64,000 nt of DNA, taken from assembly GCF_902506555.1 (NCBI RefSeq), contig NZ_LR732707.1, positions 2,937,290 to 3,001,289 of the forward strand. Reading direction: 5' to 3'. How positions within the stretch are numbered: position 1 is the stretch's first letter; the number at the start of each line of letters is the position of its first letter. A program made the position numbers and the translations under genes. Below are positions 1 to 13,744 of the stretch, piece by piece. Source of the DNA: Sphingorhabdus sp. 109. Lineage in GTDB: Bacteria; Pseudomonadota; Alphaproteobacteria; Sphingomonadales; Sphingomonadaceae. The notes below the pieces were generated by a model that was not told the origin of the DNA, ran no database searches, and saw only the letters and a list, made by a program, of their open reading frames with translations.

Positions 1-508
1 GGGCGGCTGCCGCAAGGTCGGCGAGGCTCATCGTGGCCCCGGCCAGCCAGCTGCGATGGTCGATCAGATAGTCGACATAGTCGAGATGCGAATTCGCCCG
101 GCGCATCGCCTCCCGCAGAACCTTGGCGTCGGGCGGCTCGCGCCGGACCAGTCGTTTGTGCATCCGTTCGTGCAGCATCGGCGCGGTGACGTCGCCGTAA
201 AATTGCTCGTCGAACCAGGCGACCAGACGCCGGATCTCGGCCCGGTTGACCGCTGTGCCGTTGATCATCGGGACCTTCTCGACCGTTTCCTCGATATATT
301 CGCAGATGGCGACGCTATCGACCAGATGGATGTCGCGCTCTCCATGTTTCATCACCGGGGTCCGGCCGGTCGGGTTCATCGACAGAAATTCGTCGCGCTG
401 TTCCCATGGTGATTCGCGGACAAGCTCGTAGCCGACCGACTTCTCGCCCAGCAGCAAGCGGACTTTGCGCGAAAACGGACAAAGAGGGAATTGGTACAAC
501 TGCCACAT
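1..508 (-). CDS. Glutathione S-transferase-fold protein, 3' end cut by window (possible FzlA)
   Basis: The minus-strand reading frame starts at an ATG at 508 (MWQLYQFPLCPFSRKVRLLL) and runs open to the window edge, so about 169 residues are visible and the C-terminus is missing. The N-terminus is a thioredoxin-like GST domain with a CPFSRKVR active-site segment near residue 10 and a TGRTPVM cis-proline segment near residue 50, then the start of the helical domain. GST-fold proteins with this N-terminus, encoded near uppP in alphaproteobacteria, include the FtsZ-binding division factor FzlA; uppP lies 8 kb away here with the glt operon between. FzlA identity is inference; a generic GST is the alternative. 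Confidence 0.8.
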   Translation of the reverse strand, partial: MWQLYQFPLCPFSRKVRLLLGEKSVGYELVRESPWEQRDEFLSMNPTGRTPVMKHGERDIHLVDSVAICEYIEETVEKVPMINGTAVNRAEIRRLVAWFDEQFYGDVTAPMLHERMHKRLVRREPPDAKVLREAMRRANSHLDYVDYLIDHRSWLAGATMSLADLAAAA

Positions 509-844
509 GATATTGGTGTTAGGCCCGAATAGAGTTTTGGGGAAGAGCTTTGATGCAGGTTTCCCACAATGTCCTGCAGTGAAAGCTACGCATGGTTATT
601 CAGTCTGTTCCATCAGACGATTCATTGTCCCGATCATGGCCTGCACTTGCGAAACAAGTACCGCAATCTGCGCGGAGATCGCGCCTTTCGGGCCTTCCCT
701 CATTCGATAATATCGAAAATGTCAGGATCGGTCGTACCGGTCCGAACTCTGCTGGTGCAACGAAAATTGCCTGGTAAATAATTGTAACCTTGGTGCAGGC
801 TAGTCAGGCGGGCAAATGGCGAGACGGTTTCCCGCCGGATCAAC
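509..844. other. Intergenic gap downstream of gltB
   Basis: No convincing gene is seen here; short open frames lack a plausible start or family resemblance. An imperfect hairpin (GGCGGG pairing with CCCGCC, 807-836) sits just after the gltB stop but has no T-run on the minus strand, so it is only a weak candidate for the operon terminator. The part near 510-700 probably holds the promoter of the GST-fold gene. Confidence 0.4.
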
Positions 845-5367
<4,523 letters not shown>

Positions 5368-5371
<4 letters not shown>

Positions 5372-6066
5372 TCGTCTTCAACCTCCGGGCTTGCCGAGGA
5401 CACGGCCCCGACCGGAGGGAGATGGGCGGTCGCTTCCTCGACCTTTTTCATGATCGCGGGCATGGCCTGCATCATCTCCGGCACAAAGCTCATCATCGAT
5501 TGCATCATTTCCGGATCGACAAAGACCATCATATAATCGCGCGCGAAGGCGCTACCGGTTTCGGTGGCGAAAAAGGCATTCATCTCGCCAAGTTGGTCTG
5601 CCGTGAATTTCCGGGCGTAGATACTGGCAAGTGTTTCGCGGAGCGCCGGCTCCATGCTGGTCATCAGGTCGACCATCTCATTGGTCATGACCCGGGTCGA
5701 TATCTGCATCCGCTCCCGAAAATGCGGGTCTCTTTCCAGCATCATGTCATTGATCGACGCATCACCCAGATCATCAAGCTCCGGATCGTCAACGCCCATG
5801 CCTTTCATGGTCTCTGCCATCGGCTGGTCAAAGCTCTGGCTTATGATGCTGTCCATCATCTGGTCCATCGTGCCCTTCATCATCCGCTCGTAGGTGCCGA
5901 GCGGAAAAAGATAGTCGACCGTGACCTTGGCAGCGGTGAGACGGGCAGGGTCGACCGGAAGCTCTTGACCGGTTGGCTGTGGAGCCGGGGATTCGTCCTG
6001 TGCCAGCAGCGGGCTGGCGATAATGATGGCTGCGCCGGCAGCGGCGGCTTTGAACATTCCTAGCAT
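5368..6066 (-). CDS. DUF2059-family exported protein
   Basis: About 232 residues. I take the ATG at 6066 (MLGMFKAAAAGAAIIIAS) because a GGAGA lies 9 bases upstream; a TTG at 6087 would add seven residues. An N-terminal signal peptide ends near SPLLAQ, so the product is probably periplasmic. The rest is helical and very methionine-rich (for example MDQMMDSIISQ and MMQSMMSFVPEMMQ), with the DUF2059 pattern of helices after a YARKFTADQLGEM segment. DUF2059 function is unknown. It is the second of two paralogues between gltD and gltB, overlapping gltB by 4 bases. Confidence 0.85.
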
Positions 6067-6067
6067 G

Positions 6068-6631
6068 TCAAGATGTCTCCGTAGCAAGAAGGTCGGACAG
6101 ATATTGTTCCATGACCGCCTTCATGCGGTGTTCGATACCTGGCTGGTACTTGCGCATATTGTCCATACCAATCGTCATCAGTTCCGTTTGCAGTTCTGGT
6201 CCGATGGTCAGCGATTTCCGCATCACAGGATCACGATATATTTCGGTCAGTCGGTCAAGTTCGCTCGCCGAAAAATAGCGGGCATAGACAAGGCCGGCTT
6301 CGATCCTGCTATCCCGGGTAAACTCTTCCACGAGCTGATCCATCTCTTCGGCAAATGCAGCGCGCAGTTTCTGCTTCAGCTCATCGTCCAGTTCGACCCC
6401 TTCTCTTTTCATGCTTTGCAAGAGCATTTCGTCGAAGACCATAAGGCTCATCGGGCCTATTGTTGCCTTGAGCTGTTCATCATATCCCGTGCTGTCGAGC
6501 AGCCGGTAACTCGCCTCCACGGCGGCTTCGGTAGTGGAATTGTCTGTCGGAAACTGCTGGTCCGGGCTTTGGCCATGGGCGGGCGCAGACAGGATCAAGG
6601 CCAGACCGACAAGGAGCGGGCGTGTCATCAT
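6068..6631 (-). CDS. DUF2059-family exported protein
   Basis: 187 residues with a short signal peptide (MMTRPLLVGLALILSAPAHG) and a DUF2059-type helical region including YARYFSASELDRLTEIY, which matches the equivalent segment of the next gene. The two are clearly paralogues, this one less methionine-rich. The start overlaps the gltD stop by 4 bases and the stop lies two bases before the next gene's ATG, so translational coupling is likely. No catalytic residues are apparent and the role is unknown; the operon position suggests a need tied to nitrogen status or envelope function. Confidence 0.85.
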   Translation of the reverse strand: MMTRPLLVGLALILSAPAHGQSPDQQFPTDNSTTEAAVEASYRLLDSTGYDEQLKATIGPMSLMVFDEMLLQSMKREGVELDDELKQKLRAAFAEEMDQLVEEFTRDSRIEAGLVYARYFSASELDRLTEIYRDPVMRKSLTIGPELQTELMTIGMDNMRKYQPGIEHRMKAVMEQYLSDLLATETS

Positions 6632-8082
6632 GCTGCCTCCTTTTCAGCCAGTTTTTTCGCTTTCAGGTACCGATGCATATGTTCGGTCACATCGCGACCG
6701 TCCCTGATACCCCAAACAACCAGGCTGGCGCCGCGGACGATGTCGCCCGCGGCGAAAACGCCTTCGAGATTGGTCATCATTGATTTGTGATCGACCCGCA
6801 AAGTGCCCCAGCGGGTAACCGACAGGTCCGGGCAGTCAAACAGGGTCGGCAATTCTTCCGCGTCAAAGCCCAGAGCCTTGATCACCAGATCGGCCTCGAC
6901 CGTAAAGTCGCTGTCCGGTTCTACTTCAGGCGAGCGACGGCCGCTGGCATCGGGCGCGCCGAGCCGCATGCGGTTCGCCCGGACCGCGGTCACATGATCG
7001 GTGCCCTCGACCGCCTTCGGTGCTGACAGCCAGACAAATTCGACGCCCTCTTCCTCGGCATTGCGCACTTCGTTCTGCGAACCTGGCATGTTGGCACGGT
7101 CGCGGCGGTAGAGACATTTGACCGATGTCGCGCCCTGCCGGATCGAGGTGCGAACGCAGTCCATCGCCGTGTCACCGCCACCGATGACAACAACATTCTT
7201 GCCCTGCGCGTTGAACCGCCCATTATCGAAATCGGGCACATCATCGCCAAAGCTCTTGCGGTTGGAGGCGATCAGGAAATCGAGCGCTTCCTCGACGCCC
7301 GGCGCGCCGACGCCCGGCATCTGGATTTCGCGCGCCTTGTAGACGCCGGTCGCGATCAGGATCGCGTCATGTTTCTCGCGCAATTCTTCCAGCGTGGCAT
7401 CGCGGCCAACTTCGAAATTTTCGTGGATATGAATGCCACCGTCTTTCAGTCGCTGCACCCGCCGCATGATCACATGCTTTTCCAGCTTGAAGCCGGGTAT
7501 GCCGTAGGTCAGCAGCCCACCGGCGCGGTCGTGCCGGTCATAGACATGCACATCATAGCCGGCGACGCGCAGATATTCCGCCGCGGTCAGGCCGGCCGGT
7601 CCGGCGCCGATGATGCCGACCGACTGGCCCGTTGGCCGACCGGGTTGTAGCGGCTCGACCCAGCCTTCTTCCCAGGCCGTGTCGGTGATATATTTTTCCA
7701 CCGAGCCGATGGTAACGGCGCCATGACCGGAAAACTCGATCACGCAATTGCCCTCGCACAGGCGGTCCTGCGGACAGATGCGGCCACAGATTTCCGGCAT
7801 GGTCGAGGTCAGGTTGGACATTTCATAGGCTTCGCGCAGCCGGCCTTCCGCGGTCAGGCGGAGCCAGTCGGGAATATGATTGTGCAACGGGCAGTGGACC
7901 GAACAGTAAGGCACGCCGCATTGCGAGCATCGGGCGGCCTGTTCCGCCGCCTTCTCGGGTGCGTAGCGGTCGGCAATTTCCCGGAAATCTTCCGCGCGCA
8001 GATCGGCGTTGCGTTTCTCGGGATAGGCCTGGCCCTCCTCGACGAATTTCAGCATTTCCAGTTTCTGCGGGGCTTTTGCCAT
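6628..8082 (-). CDS. gltD: Glutamate synthase small subunit
   Basis: 484 residues, the beta subunit of GOGAT that takes electrons from NADPH and passes them to the alpha subunit. Cys52, 55, 60 and 64 (CSQCGVPYCSVHC) and a second group near residues 100-115 (CGRICPQDRLCEGNC) form the 4Fe-4S sites. FAD-binding GAGPAGL lies near residue 158 and the NADPH-binding GGGDTAMDC near 300. It is the first gene of a four-gene operon ending with gltB; the usual order in bacteria is gltB then gltD, or adjacent genes, so the reversed order with two inserts is notable. Confidence 0.97.
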   Translation of the reverse strand: MAKAPQKLEMLKFVEEGQAYPEKRNADLRAEDFREIADRYAPEKAAEQAARCSQCGVPYCSVHCPLHNHIPDWLRLTAEGRLREAYEMSNLTSTMPEICGRICPQDRLCEGNCVIEFSGHGAVTIGSVEKYITDTAWEEGWVEPLQPGRPTGQSVGIIGAGPAGLTAAEYLRVAGYDVHVYDRHDRAGGLLTYGIPGFKLEKHVIMRRVQRLKDGGIHIHENFEVGRDATLEELREKHDAILIATGVYKAREIQMPGVGAPGVEEALDFLIASNRKSFGDDVPDFDNGRFNAQGKNVVVIGGGDTAMDCVRTSIRQGATSVKCLYRRDRANMPGSQNEVRNAEEEGVEFVWLSAPKAVEGTDHVTAVRANRMRLGAPDASGRRSPEVEPDSDFTVEADLVIKALGFDAEELPTLFDCPDLSVTRWGTLRVDHKSMMTNLEGVFAAGDIVRGASLVVWGIRDGRDVTEHMHRYLKAKKLAEKEAA

Positions 8083-8194
8083 GCCAGATACCCGTTTCCC
8101 GTAAATTTTGAGTGTCGCAACAGCCCGCTCGCCGGGATGTTGCGGCTGAACTAGCTAAAAAAACGGCGGGAGTCACGCGCAAATTGCAATAAAG

Positions 8195-8209
8195 GACAGA
8201 CATTCTGTC
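8195..8209. promoter_or_regulatory. Dyad in gltD-uppP divergent promoter region
   Basis: GACAGA-CAT-TCTGTC is a perfect 6-3-6 inverted repeat about 113 bases upstream of gltD and 142 bases upstream of uppP, in an AT-rich 268-base divergent region. It could be a transcription factor site; no regulator is identified from the sequence. Confidence 0.3.
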
Positions 8210-8350
8210 TTATATTATGATTAAACCGTTCGCGCCGATAAAGAAAAATATGTCTTTTTCGATAAATGGTATCAATACGGACCTATATTTTCCTCACGAC
8301 AAGCAGATATTGAAGAGCTATTGAACGGAAAATAAAAATACAGGCTGTCC

Positions 8351-9145
8351 ATGACCTTCATTCAAATGCTGCTTCTCGCGATCGTGCAGGGCGTTACCGA
8401 ATTTCTTCCGATATCTTCCTCCGGCCATTTGATCCTGCTGCCGGTCTTCACCGGCTATGCCGATCAGGGGCCGATGATCGACATCGCCGTACACGTCGGC
8501 TCGCTGCTCGCGATCATCACTTATTTCTTCAAGGATGTCTGGTCGCTCGGCAAGGGCGGTCTCGCCACCATCGGCATCGGCCAGGCGCCGGCGGAGAAGC
8601 GATTGTTCTGGTGGATCATCCTCGGCACCATACCCGCCGTCATAGTCGGCCTGTTTCTGAAGACCGGCGGCTATCTGGACGGGTTCCGCAGCACCACGCT
8701 GGTTGCGGTCAATCTGATCGTTTACGGCGTGCTGCTGGGCATCGCCGATCGTTTCGGGCGGCAGGTCAAATCGTTCGAGCAGTTGACGCTGAAGGACGGC
8801 ATCATCGTCGGTCTGGCCCAGGCTCTGGCGCTGGTACCGGGCACCAGCCGTTCCGGGGTGACCATGACGGCGGCCCGCTTTCTCGGCTATACCCGGGTCG
8901 AAGCGGCGCGCTTTTCCTTTCTGCTGTCGATACCGGCGGTGGCCGGTGCCGGCGTGCTGATCATTCCTGACCTGATGGGAGCGAGCACCGAATTGCTCAA
9001 GGAAGCGCTGATCACCGGCGCGCTGACCTTTCTGGCGGCGCTGGCGACGATGACCTTCCTGATGCGCTTTCTGCGCAAGGCCTCGATGATGGTCTTTGTC
9101 GTCTACCGGGTGGCGATGGGCATCGCGCTGCTGGCGCTATTCTAG
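8351..9145 (+). CDS. uppP: Undecaprenyl-diphosphatase
   Basis: 264 residues, a polytopic membrane phosphatase of the BacA/UppP family that dephosphorylates undecaprenyl diphosphate to recycle the lipid carrier of peptidoglycan synthesis. The two signature loops are present: GVTEFLPISSSGHLIL near residue 15 and PGTSRSGVTMTAARFLG near residue 163, which hold the catalytic Glu, Ser and Arg. About eight hydrophobic segments are seen. It is transcribed away from gltD and converges on the NDUFA9-like gene. Confidence 0.96.
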   Translation: MTFIQMLLLAIVQGVTEFLPISSSGHLILLPVFTGYADQGPMIDIAVHVGSLLAIITYFFKDVWSLGKGGLATIGIGQAPAEKRLFWWIILGTIPAVIVGLFLKTGGYLDGFRSTTLVAVNLIVYGVLLGIADRFGRQVKSFEQLTLKDGIIVGLAQALALVPGTSRSGVTMTAARFLGYTRVEAARFSFLLSIPAVAGAGVLIIPDLMGASTELLKEALITGALTFLAALATMTFLMRFLRKASMMVFVVYRVAMGIALLALF

Positions 9146-9167
9146 GTCCGCCCTTTTCTTACAATAG

Positions 9168-10103
9168 CTAGCTGGCCTTGGCGCGGGCGCCGAAGCGGCC
9201 GTGCGCGGTATATTTTTCCATCCAGCCATTGGCTAACGCTGCAATCGGCGTCGGTGCCACGCCGAAACGGTCGAGCCCGTTGGCGCCTTCCGCTACGACA
9301 TTGTCTTTCTGCAGCATCTTGTACTGGTCGGTGGTGATCGGCGAGGCGGGCAGCATGGCCAATATTTTCGCAGCGGCATCGGGCACGTCGACAAAGGTCC
9401 GCTCGCGTCCGGTCATTCTGGCGATCCGGCGGTTGAGATCGCCCATGCTGACCACTTCCGGTCCGCCCAGCTCGAACGTCTCGCCGGCAAAAGCTTCCGG
9501 ATGGCTGATCGCCTCGGCTGCCGCGTCAGCAACATCGCCGGCGAAGATGGGCTGGAATTTTGTATTACTCCCGATAACCGGCACGACGGGCAGCATCTGG
9601 ATCATCGCAGCAAAGCGGTTGATGAACTGGTCTTCCCGTCCGAAGATAATGGACGGCCGGAAAATGATCGCCTCGGGAAAGGCTTTCAACACGGCCTGTT
9701 CGCCGTCGCCTTTGCTTTTGCCATAGCGCGAAGGTGATTGAGTGTCGGCGCCGATGGCCGACAGGTGCAGCAGCGTCCGGCATCCTGCGCGGGCTGCGGC
9801 TTCGGCAACATTGCGCGCGCCCGCGACATGGACCGCCTCGAAATTGCCGTTCAATATGCCGACCAGATTGACCACCCCGTCGCAGCCGTGCACCGCGCGG
9901 GCGACGCTGTCCGGCTTGGTGACGTCGGCGCTGATCAGCTGCGTCTGGCCGAGATTGCCGAGCGGCTTGATGTGCACCGCATTTTTGACATTGCGCTCGG
10001 CCACGCGCAGCCGCGCACCACGCTCCAGCAGCGCCTGCGCCACATAGCGGCCGAGAAATCCGCCGCCGCCAAATATGCAAATCAATTGTCCGTCGAGATC
10101 CAT
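9168..10103 (-). CDS. NDUFA9-like NAD(P)-binding reductase of the atypical SDR type
   Basis: About 311 residues. Two in-frame ATGs at 10109 and 10103 compete; the second (MDLDGQLICIFGGGGFLGRY) has GGAAG six bases upstream and matches the usual family N-terminus, so longer upstream extensions are unlikely. The Rossmann motif GGGGFLG is at residues 12-18, followed by a predicted NmrA/atypical SDR fold. Alphaproteobacterial members are annotated as complex I NDUFA9 subunit family and sit next to uppP, as here. The exact substrate is unknown; a structural role in respiratory complex I is family-based inference. Confidence 0.88.
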   Translation of the reverse strand: MDLDGQLICIFGGGGFLGRYVAQALLERGARLRVAERNVKNAVHIKPLGNLGQTQLISADVTKPDSVARAVHGCDGVVNLVGILNGNFEAVHVAGARNVAEAAARAGCRTLLHLSAIGADTQSPSRYGKSKGDGEQAVLKAFPEAIIFRPSIIFGREDQFINRFAAMIQMLPVVPVIGSNTKFQPIFAGDVADAAAEAISHPEAFAGETFELGGPEVVSMGDLNRRIARMTGRERTFVDVPDAAAKILAMLPASPITTDQYKMLQKDNVVAEGANGLDRFGVAPTPIAALANGWMEKYTAHGRFGARAKAS

Positions 10104-10359
10104 GTCCATCTTCCACTCGTGCTCTGGTTTCCAAATGCCTCTGCCCCAGCCGGGCGAGCGACGCAACAGGCGATTCCGGTCCGGCAATAGCATATTTCCC
10201 GCTGCCGCACCGCCCGCAAATGTCCCGCAGCACCCGGCCGGCACAGCGGCGGACGGCGTGTTTGCATTTTTGCCGATATGAATCATTGACAGCAGAACCA
10301 TCCAGCGGCTAATCGGCCGCCTCTATCAGGTGGTATCGAGACGATCGCCGCCTGCATGG

Positions 10360-10446
10360 GCCCAGATGGCGGAATTGGTAGACGCGCATGCTTCAGGTGC
10401 ATGTATTCGCAAGGATGTGGAGGTTCGAGTCCTCTTCTGGGCACCA
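10360..10446 (+). tRNA. tRNA-Leu (CAG)
   Basis: An 87-base class II tRNA with encoded CCA. The acceptor stem pairs GCCCAGA with TCTGGGC, the anticodon stem pairs CATGC with GCATG around the loop TTCAGGT (anticodon CAG), the variable arm is long, and the T arm contains GTTCGAGTC. Its 3' end is followed by an integrase remnant, consistent with use as an attachment site. Confidence 0.97.
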
Positions 10447-11027
10447 GATATACGTTCGCAAGTGTTCGTCAAAGCTTGCTAGAATACCGTAAAACTGCTA
10501 AAAATACTCCTCAAATGACCGTTGGCGTCCGCCCGTGTTCGTGTGCAATCGCGATCTTTCGGGGGCCACGTTGGGGCCATTGCTATGCGGACCGATAGGA
10601 GTGGTCCCCAGATGGCATTGACTGATACAGCAATTAAAGCGGCTAAACATGGCCCGAAACCGATCAAGCTTTTCGACGAAAGAGGGTTGTTCCAGTTGCT
10701 TCAACCTAGCGGGGGAAAGCTTTGGCGACTCAAATACCGGATAGCCGGACGTGACAAGCGGGCATATTTGCGTGCATCACTTTCGTCTTGATCCGGATAA
10801 CCATATTTGAGCCGGTAGTTAGCTGCGAGATTATCCGCAATGACAATGGCGCTGAAAACTCGGAGACGGACTGCCCTGCGCTACGCTCTGGTTCGGCCCG
10901 TGCATGGCTTTAACCGCAGTGCTCTTACTCGTGCACTGGACCAGCTACTGGGGGTTGGTCAGCTATGATTCCGTGCGGTGCAATCGGGCGATAGTTTCAG
11001 CATCGCGCAAAATTTTTCGGCACGCAC
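10447..11027. other. Integrated-element remnant region after tRNA-Leu
   Basis: This stretch holds the integrase fragment listed separately and no other clear gene. A 42-codon open frame at 10840-10968 (MTMALKTRRRTALRYALVRP) has no recognisable relative and no good ribosome site. I saw no second copy of the tRNA 3' end downstream, so the original element is largely gone. Confidence 0.5.
10612..10791 (+). pseudogene. Truncated phage-type tyrosine integrase (arm-binding N-terminus only)
   Basis: The frame begins with MALTDTAIKAAKHGPKPIKL and continues with a PSGGKLWRLKYRIAGRDK segment, the hallmark of the DUF4102 arm-binding domain at the start of P4-type integrases. A complete enzyme has about 400 residues with catalytic R-H-R-Y near the C-terminus; here the frame stops after 59 residues and no catalytic domain follows. 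It begins 165 bases after the tRNA-Leu 3' end in the orientation expected for an element integrated at that tRNA. It is almost certainly inactive. Confidence 0.85.
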
Positions 11028-11627
11028 CTATTCAGGATTGATCACCAGCATCAGCCGCTCCTCGCCAGTGCCTTCAATCGGCGGCGAGCGGTGGATGGCC
11101 GGGGCACGAGATGACCAGAGACGCCCCTTGAAAAGCGCTACATCGCCGGTTTGCATCTGCTGGATATTATGCGGCTCGCCACAATCGCAATCCGCGGTCT
11201 CGTCAATATCCAGCCATTGTGTACCCTGACCCGAATAGGTCGTGATCAGTCGCGCCTGGACATAATCGCTGTGAAATTTCTTGCAGGCATTGGTGGTGAT
11301 ATGCTCCAGCCGGATCTCGACGGCGTCGCTTTTCATGATCCCGGCAAAGCGGCTGGCCAGGCTGACAATGTCATCATGCAAGGCTTTTCGAAATCGGCCT
11401 TCTGCATAGCCCGCATCGGCCAGTGCATCGGCAAGCATTCCACCCAGTGCGCCGATATCCGATGTAAAACGGATATCGCTAATCTTATCCATATCGACGC
11501 TTGCCAGATCAATGGCGGGTTCGCGTTGCCAGAGGGCAATGGAGATATGCTCATCGCGGATGGCATCCAGGGCTTTGCTATATCCTTCAATCAGGGCAAT
11601 CGAACGGCGTTTTGCATCGACGGTCAT
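11028..11627 (-). CDS. DUF1826 protein of the zinc island
   Basis: 199 residues from the ATG at 11627 ([20 protein letters not shown]), which overlaps the upstream GTPase stop as ATGA and is preferred over a longer start inside that gene. The C-terminal part contains conserved-looking His, Cys and acidic residues ([31 protein letters not shown]) and a [15 protein letters not shown] ending typical of DUF1826. The family's biochemistry is unknown, but it is repeatedly found next to COG0523 zinc GTPases. Translational coupling with the GTPase and the shared upstream operator imply a role in zinc limitation, which is inference. Confidence 0.85.
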   Translation of the reverse strand: MTVDAKRRSIALIEGYSKALDAIRDEHISIALWQREPAIDLASVDMDKISDIRFTSDIGALGGMLADALADAGYAEGRFRKALHDDIVSLASRFAGIMKSDAVEIRLEHITTNACKKFHSDYVQARLITTYSGQGTQWLDIDETADCDCGEPHNIQQMQTGDVALFKGRLWSSRAPAIHRSPPIEGTGEERLMLVINPE

Positions 11628-12859
11628 TCGGCCGGCTCCAGAACGGGCTGTGACCTTTCCCAGGCCGGGAAAGGGTCGGGCAGGGAAGACCATTGTTCCG
11701 GTGTAAAACCAGCGCTTGCCACCAGGCAGTCATCCAGTTCCCGGCGGATGCGCGCCTCTTCCATGCCAATGCCGATGAAAACGAGTTCCTGACGGCGGTC
11801 ACCCCAGGCCGGGTCCCAGTGTTTCATGACGAACTTCTCGAAACTTTCTTCTTCCGGCCATTGGTTCTTGGGAACCGCTGCCCACCAGCGGCCCAGACGT
11901 GCGGTGATCGTCTGGCTACCGGCTACGGCCAGCTCTCCCAGAAAATCGGGGCGTGTTGCGAGCCAGAAATGGCCCTTGGCGCGGATCACGTTATCGAGCC
12001 CGTTTTGCGTCAGGAAGTCATAGAAGCGGGCAGGATGAAACGGACGGCGGGCGCGGTAGACAAAACTCTCGACACCATATTCTTCCGATTTGGGGCGGTG
12101 GCTGTCATGATCATAAAGTTCTTTTGCCCAGAGAGGATGCGTTTCCGCCTTCTCCTCGTCAAAAAGACCGGTGTCGAGTATTTCGCCAAGATCGACACTG
12201 GCATAATCGGTTTCGATGATCCTGGCATCGGCATTGAGCGAGGCCACAACCTGTCTGACTACCGCCAGTTGAGCCGCTGAGACTTCGCTCGCTTTGTTGA
12301 TGATGACAACATCGGCAAATTCGATCTGTTCAACCAGCAGGCTGACCAGACGACGATCATCCCCTTCACCCGCGGTTTCGCCCCGGTCGGCAAGGAAGTC
12401 ATGGCTGGAATAATCGCTGAGAAGATTGATCGCATCCACGACAGTGACCATGCAATCCAGTCTGGCTGTATCCCCCAGGCATTGGCCGTCCTCGTCGCGA
12501 AAGGAAAAGGTGGCGGCCACCGGCAAGGGTTCGGATACCCCGGTGCTTTCAATGACGAGATAGTCAAACCGGCCCTCTTCGGAGAGTTTGCGCACTTCCA
12601 GAAGCAGGTCATCCCGCAAGGTACAGCAGATGCAGCCATTGGTCATTTCAACGAGGGTTTCTTCGGAGCGCGATAAAGCGGCCTCGCCGCCGCGCACCAG
12701 ATTCGCGTCGATATTTACCTCTGACATATCATTCACAATGACGGCCACCCGTTTGCCATCGCGATTGCCGAGAATATGGTTCAGCAGCGTGGTTTTGCCA
12801 GCTCCGAGGAAACCGGAGAGAACGGTGACGGGTAAAAGCGGGGTGAGAGCGGAATTCAT
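11624..12859 (-). CDS. COG0523 (CobW/P47K) family GTPase, putative zinc chaperone
   Basis: 411 residues from the ATG at 12859, which follows an AGAGG by eight bases; a TTG one codon earlier is less likely. The Walker A motif GFLGAGKTT lies near residues 16-24, the metal-binding GCICCT (CxCC) near residue 74, and a C-terminal CobW domain completes the protein. Members of this family insert or deliver zinc under starvation and are commonly Zur-repressed. An operator-like palindrome lies 23 bases upstream of the ATG. It heads a two-gene unit with the DUF1826 gene. Zinc rather than cobalt or iron is inferred from the neighbouring Zur and ABC genes. Confidence 0.92.
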   Translation of the reverse strand: MNSALTPLLPVTVLSGFLGAGKTTLLNHILGNRDGKRVAVIVNDMSEVNIDANLVRGGEAALSRSEETLVEMTNGCICCTLRDDLLLEVRKLSEEGRFDYLVIESTGVSEPLPVAATFSFRDEDGQCLGDTARLDCMVTVVDAINLLSDYSSHDFLADRGETAGEGDDRRLVSLLVEQIEFADVVIINKASEVSAAQLAVVRQVVASLNADARIIETDYASVDLGEILDTGLFDEEKAETHPLWAKELYDHDSHRPKSEEYGVESFVYRARRPFHPARFYDFLTQNGLDNVIRAKGHFWLATRPDFLGELAVAGSQTITARLGRWWAAVPKNQWPEEESFEKFVMKHWDPAWGDRRQELVFIGIGMEEARIRRELDDCLVASAGFTPEQWSSLPDPFPAWERSQPVLEPAE

Positions 12860-12882
12860 CAAACTGGCCTCTTGCGAATCAT

Positions 12883-12900
12883 GTAATGTTGTATCATATC
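12883..12900. promoter_or_regulatory. Putative Zur operator in the COG0523-merC divergent region
   Basis: GTAATGTTGTATCATATC is an imperfect 18-bp palindrome. Its reverse complement matches 14 of 18 positions of the second site at 13759-13776. It lies 23 bases upstream of the GTPase start and 42 bases upstream of the MerC start, so one bound repressor could control both directions. Assignment to Zur rests on the adjacent Fur-family gene and on the AT-rich dyad form. Confidence 0.65.
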
Positions 12901-12942
12901 ATCTATGAACTAAGTTTGACCCTCCGAATCCGCAAGGAAAAT

Positions 12943-13344
12943 ATGACCATGTCGCCGCAATATGCCAACCGGATCGAAACATCCGCTCTGTTTCTGTCGG
13001 GCCTGTGTGTTGTCCATTGCATCGGGCTTCCACTGCTTTTCCTTGTCGTGCCTGTGTTTGCGAATGTCTTTGCCTTTCCGGATGCATTCCATGCCTACGC
13101 ATTGCTGCTGGCCGTTCCCCTGAGCCTGACATCGTTGATATATGGCGCAAGCCAGCACAGGTCGTTCACACCACTGGCAATCGGCACCTTCGGACTTTTG
13201 CTCATGGCGGTCGCGCTGAGTGAAAAATATCACCACGCGGAAGTCATCTTGACCCTGTTGGGTGCCAGTTCTGTGGCTCTGGCCCATCTTTCCAATTGGA
13301 GACGGCGCACGCGGTGTGCTGTTGCACCTGGTGGCCGGAATTGA
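12943..13344 (+). CDS. MerC-family membrane protein
   Basis: 133 residues from the ATG at 12943, preceded by AAGGAA; a second ATG two codons later is possible. It has four predicted membrane segments and the CVVHCIGLPLL motif near residue 17, with the paired cysteines of the MerC family. MerC proteins carry mercuric ions in mer operons, but solitary copies near Zur genes suggest zinc or another soft metal. It is divergent from the COG0523 gene and runs directly into the Fur-family regulator, so the pair likely forms one operon. Confidence 0.85.
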   Translation: MTMSPQYANRIETSALFLSGLCVVHCIGLPLLFLVVPVFANVFAFPDAFHAYALLLAVPLSLTSLIYGASQHRSFTPLAIGTFGLLLMAVALSEKYHHAEVILTLLGASSVALAHLSNWRRRTRCAVAPGGRN

Positions 13345-13712
13345 AACGACGGAAAGCCTTTGCTGTCGACCAGCAGGTCGAGAAAATCCTGCTGCAATGC
13401 ACCAGGCCCATTGGTGCCTATCAGATAGCGGAGAGGCTGCCAAAGGTCGCAACCACGCAGGTCTATCGGGCGCTGGAGCGCCTGATCGCCAAGGACAGGG
13501 CAAGGCGGATCAACGCGCGTAACCGCTTCGTCGCGATATCGGCCGATACCGATCTGATCGCCATTTGCAGCAAATGCGATGAATTCCAATTGCTGGAATG
13601 TCCCGATTTTGTCAGTGGTCTGGCGAATCTTTGCGACAGCCGGGCGTTCCGGATCAGGGAGATATGTCTGGAAATGGCCGGGACGTGCCGAAATTGCCAT
13701 AACGGAGAGTAA
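13341..13712 (+). CDS. zur: Fur-family transcriptional regulator, probable Zur
   Basis: About 123 residues if translation begins at the TTG at 13341, which overlaps the merC stop (TTGA) and follows CCGGAA; an ATG at 13296 would add 15 residues unlike the family. The winged-helix region reads IGAYQIAERLPKVATTQVYRALERL. Two CxxC pairs, CSKC near residue 60 and CRNC near the C-terminus, would form the structural zinc site. Gene context (COG0523, MerC, zinc-type ABC genes) argues for Zur rather than Fur or PerR. It probably senses zinc and represses the two operator-bearing promoters here. Confidence 0.88.
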   Translation: MKRRKAFAVDQQVEKILLQCTRPIGAYQIAERLPKVATTQVYRALERLIAKDRARRINARNRFVAISADTDLIAICSKCDEFQLLECPDFVSGLANLCDSRAFRIREICLEMAGTCRNCHNGE

Positions 13713-13744
13713 TGTTTCGCCGGTCCCGACCGGATCAATTTCGC

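Noticed and set aside
807-836. Rho-independent terminator after gltB
   Set aside because: The hairpin has a bulge and lacks a T-run on the minus strand, so it is noted only as weak.
10447-11027. Intact prophage or genomic island after tRNA-Leu
   Set aside because: Only an integrase N-terminus is present and no attachment repeat or other phage genes follow.
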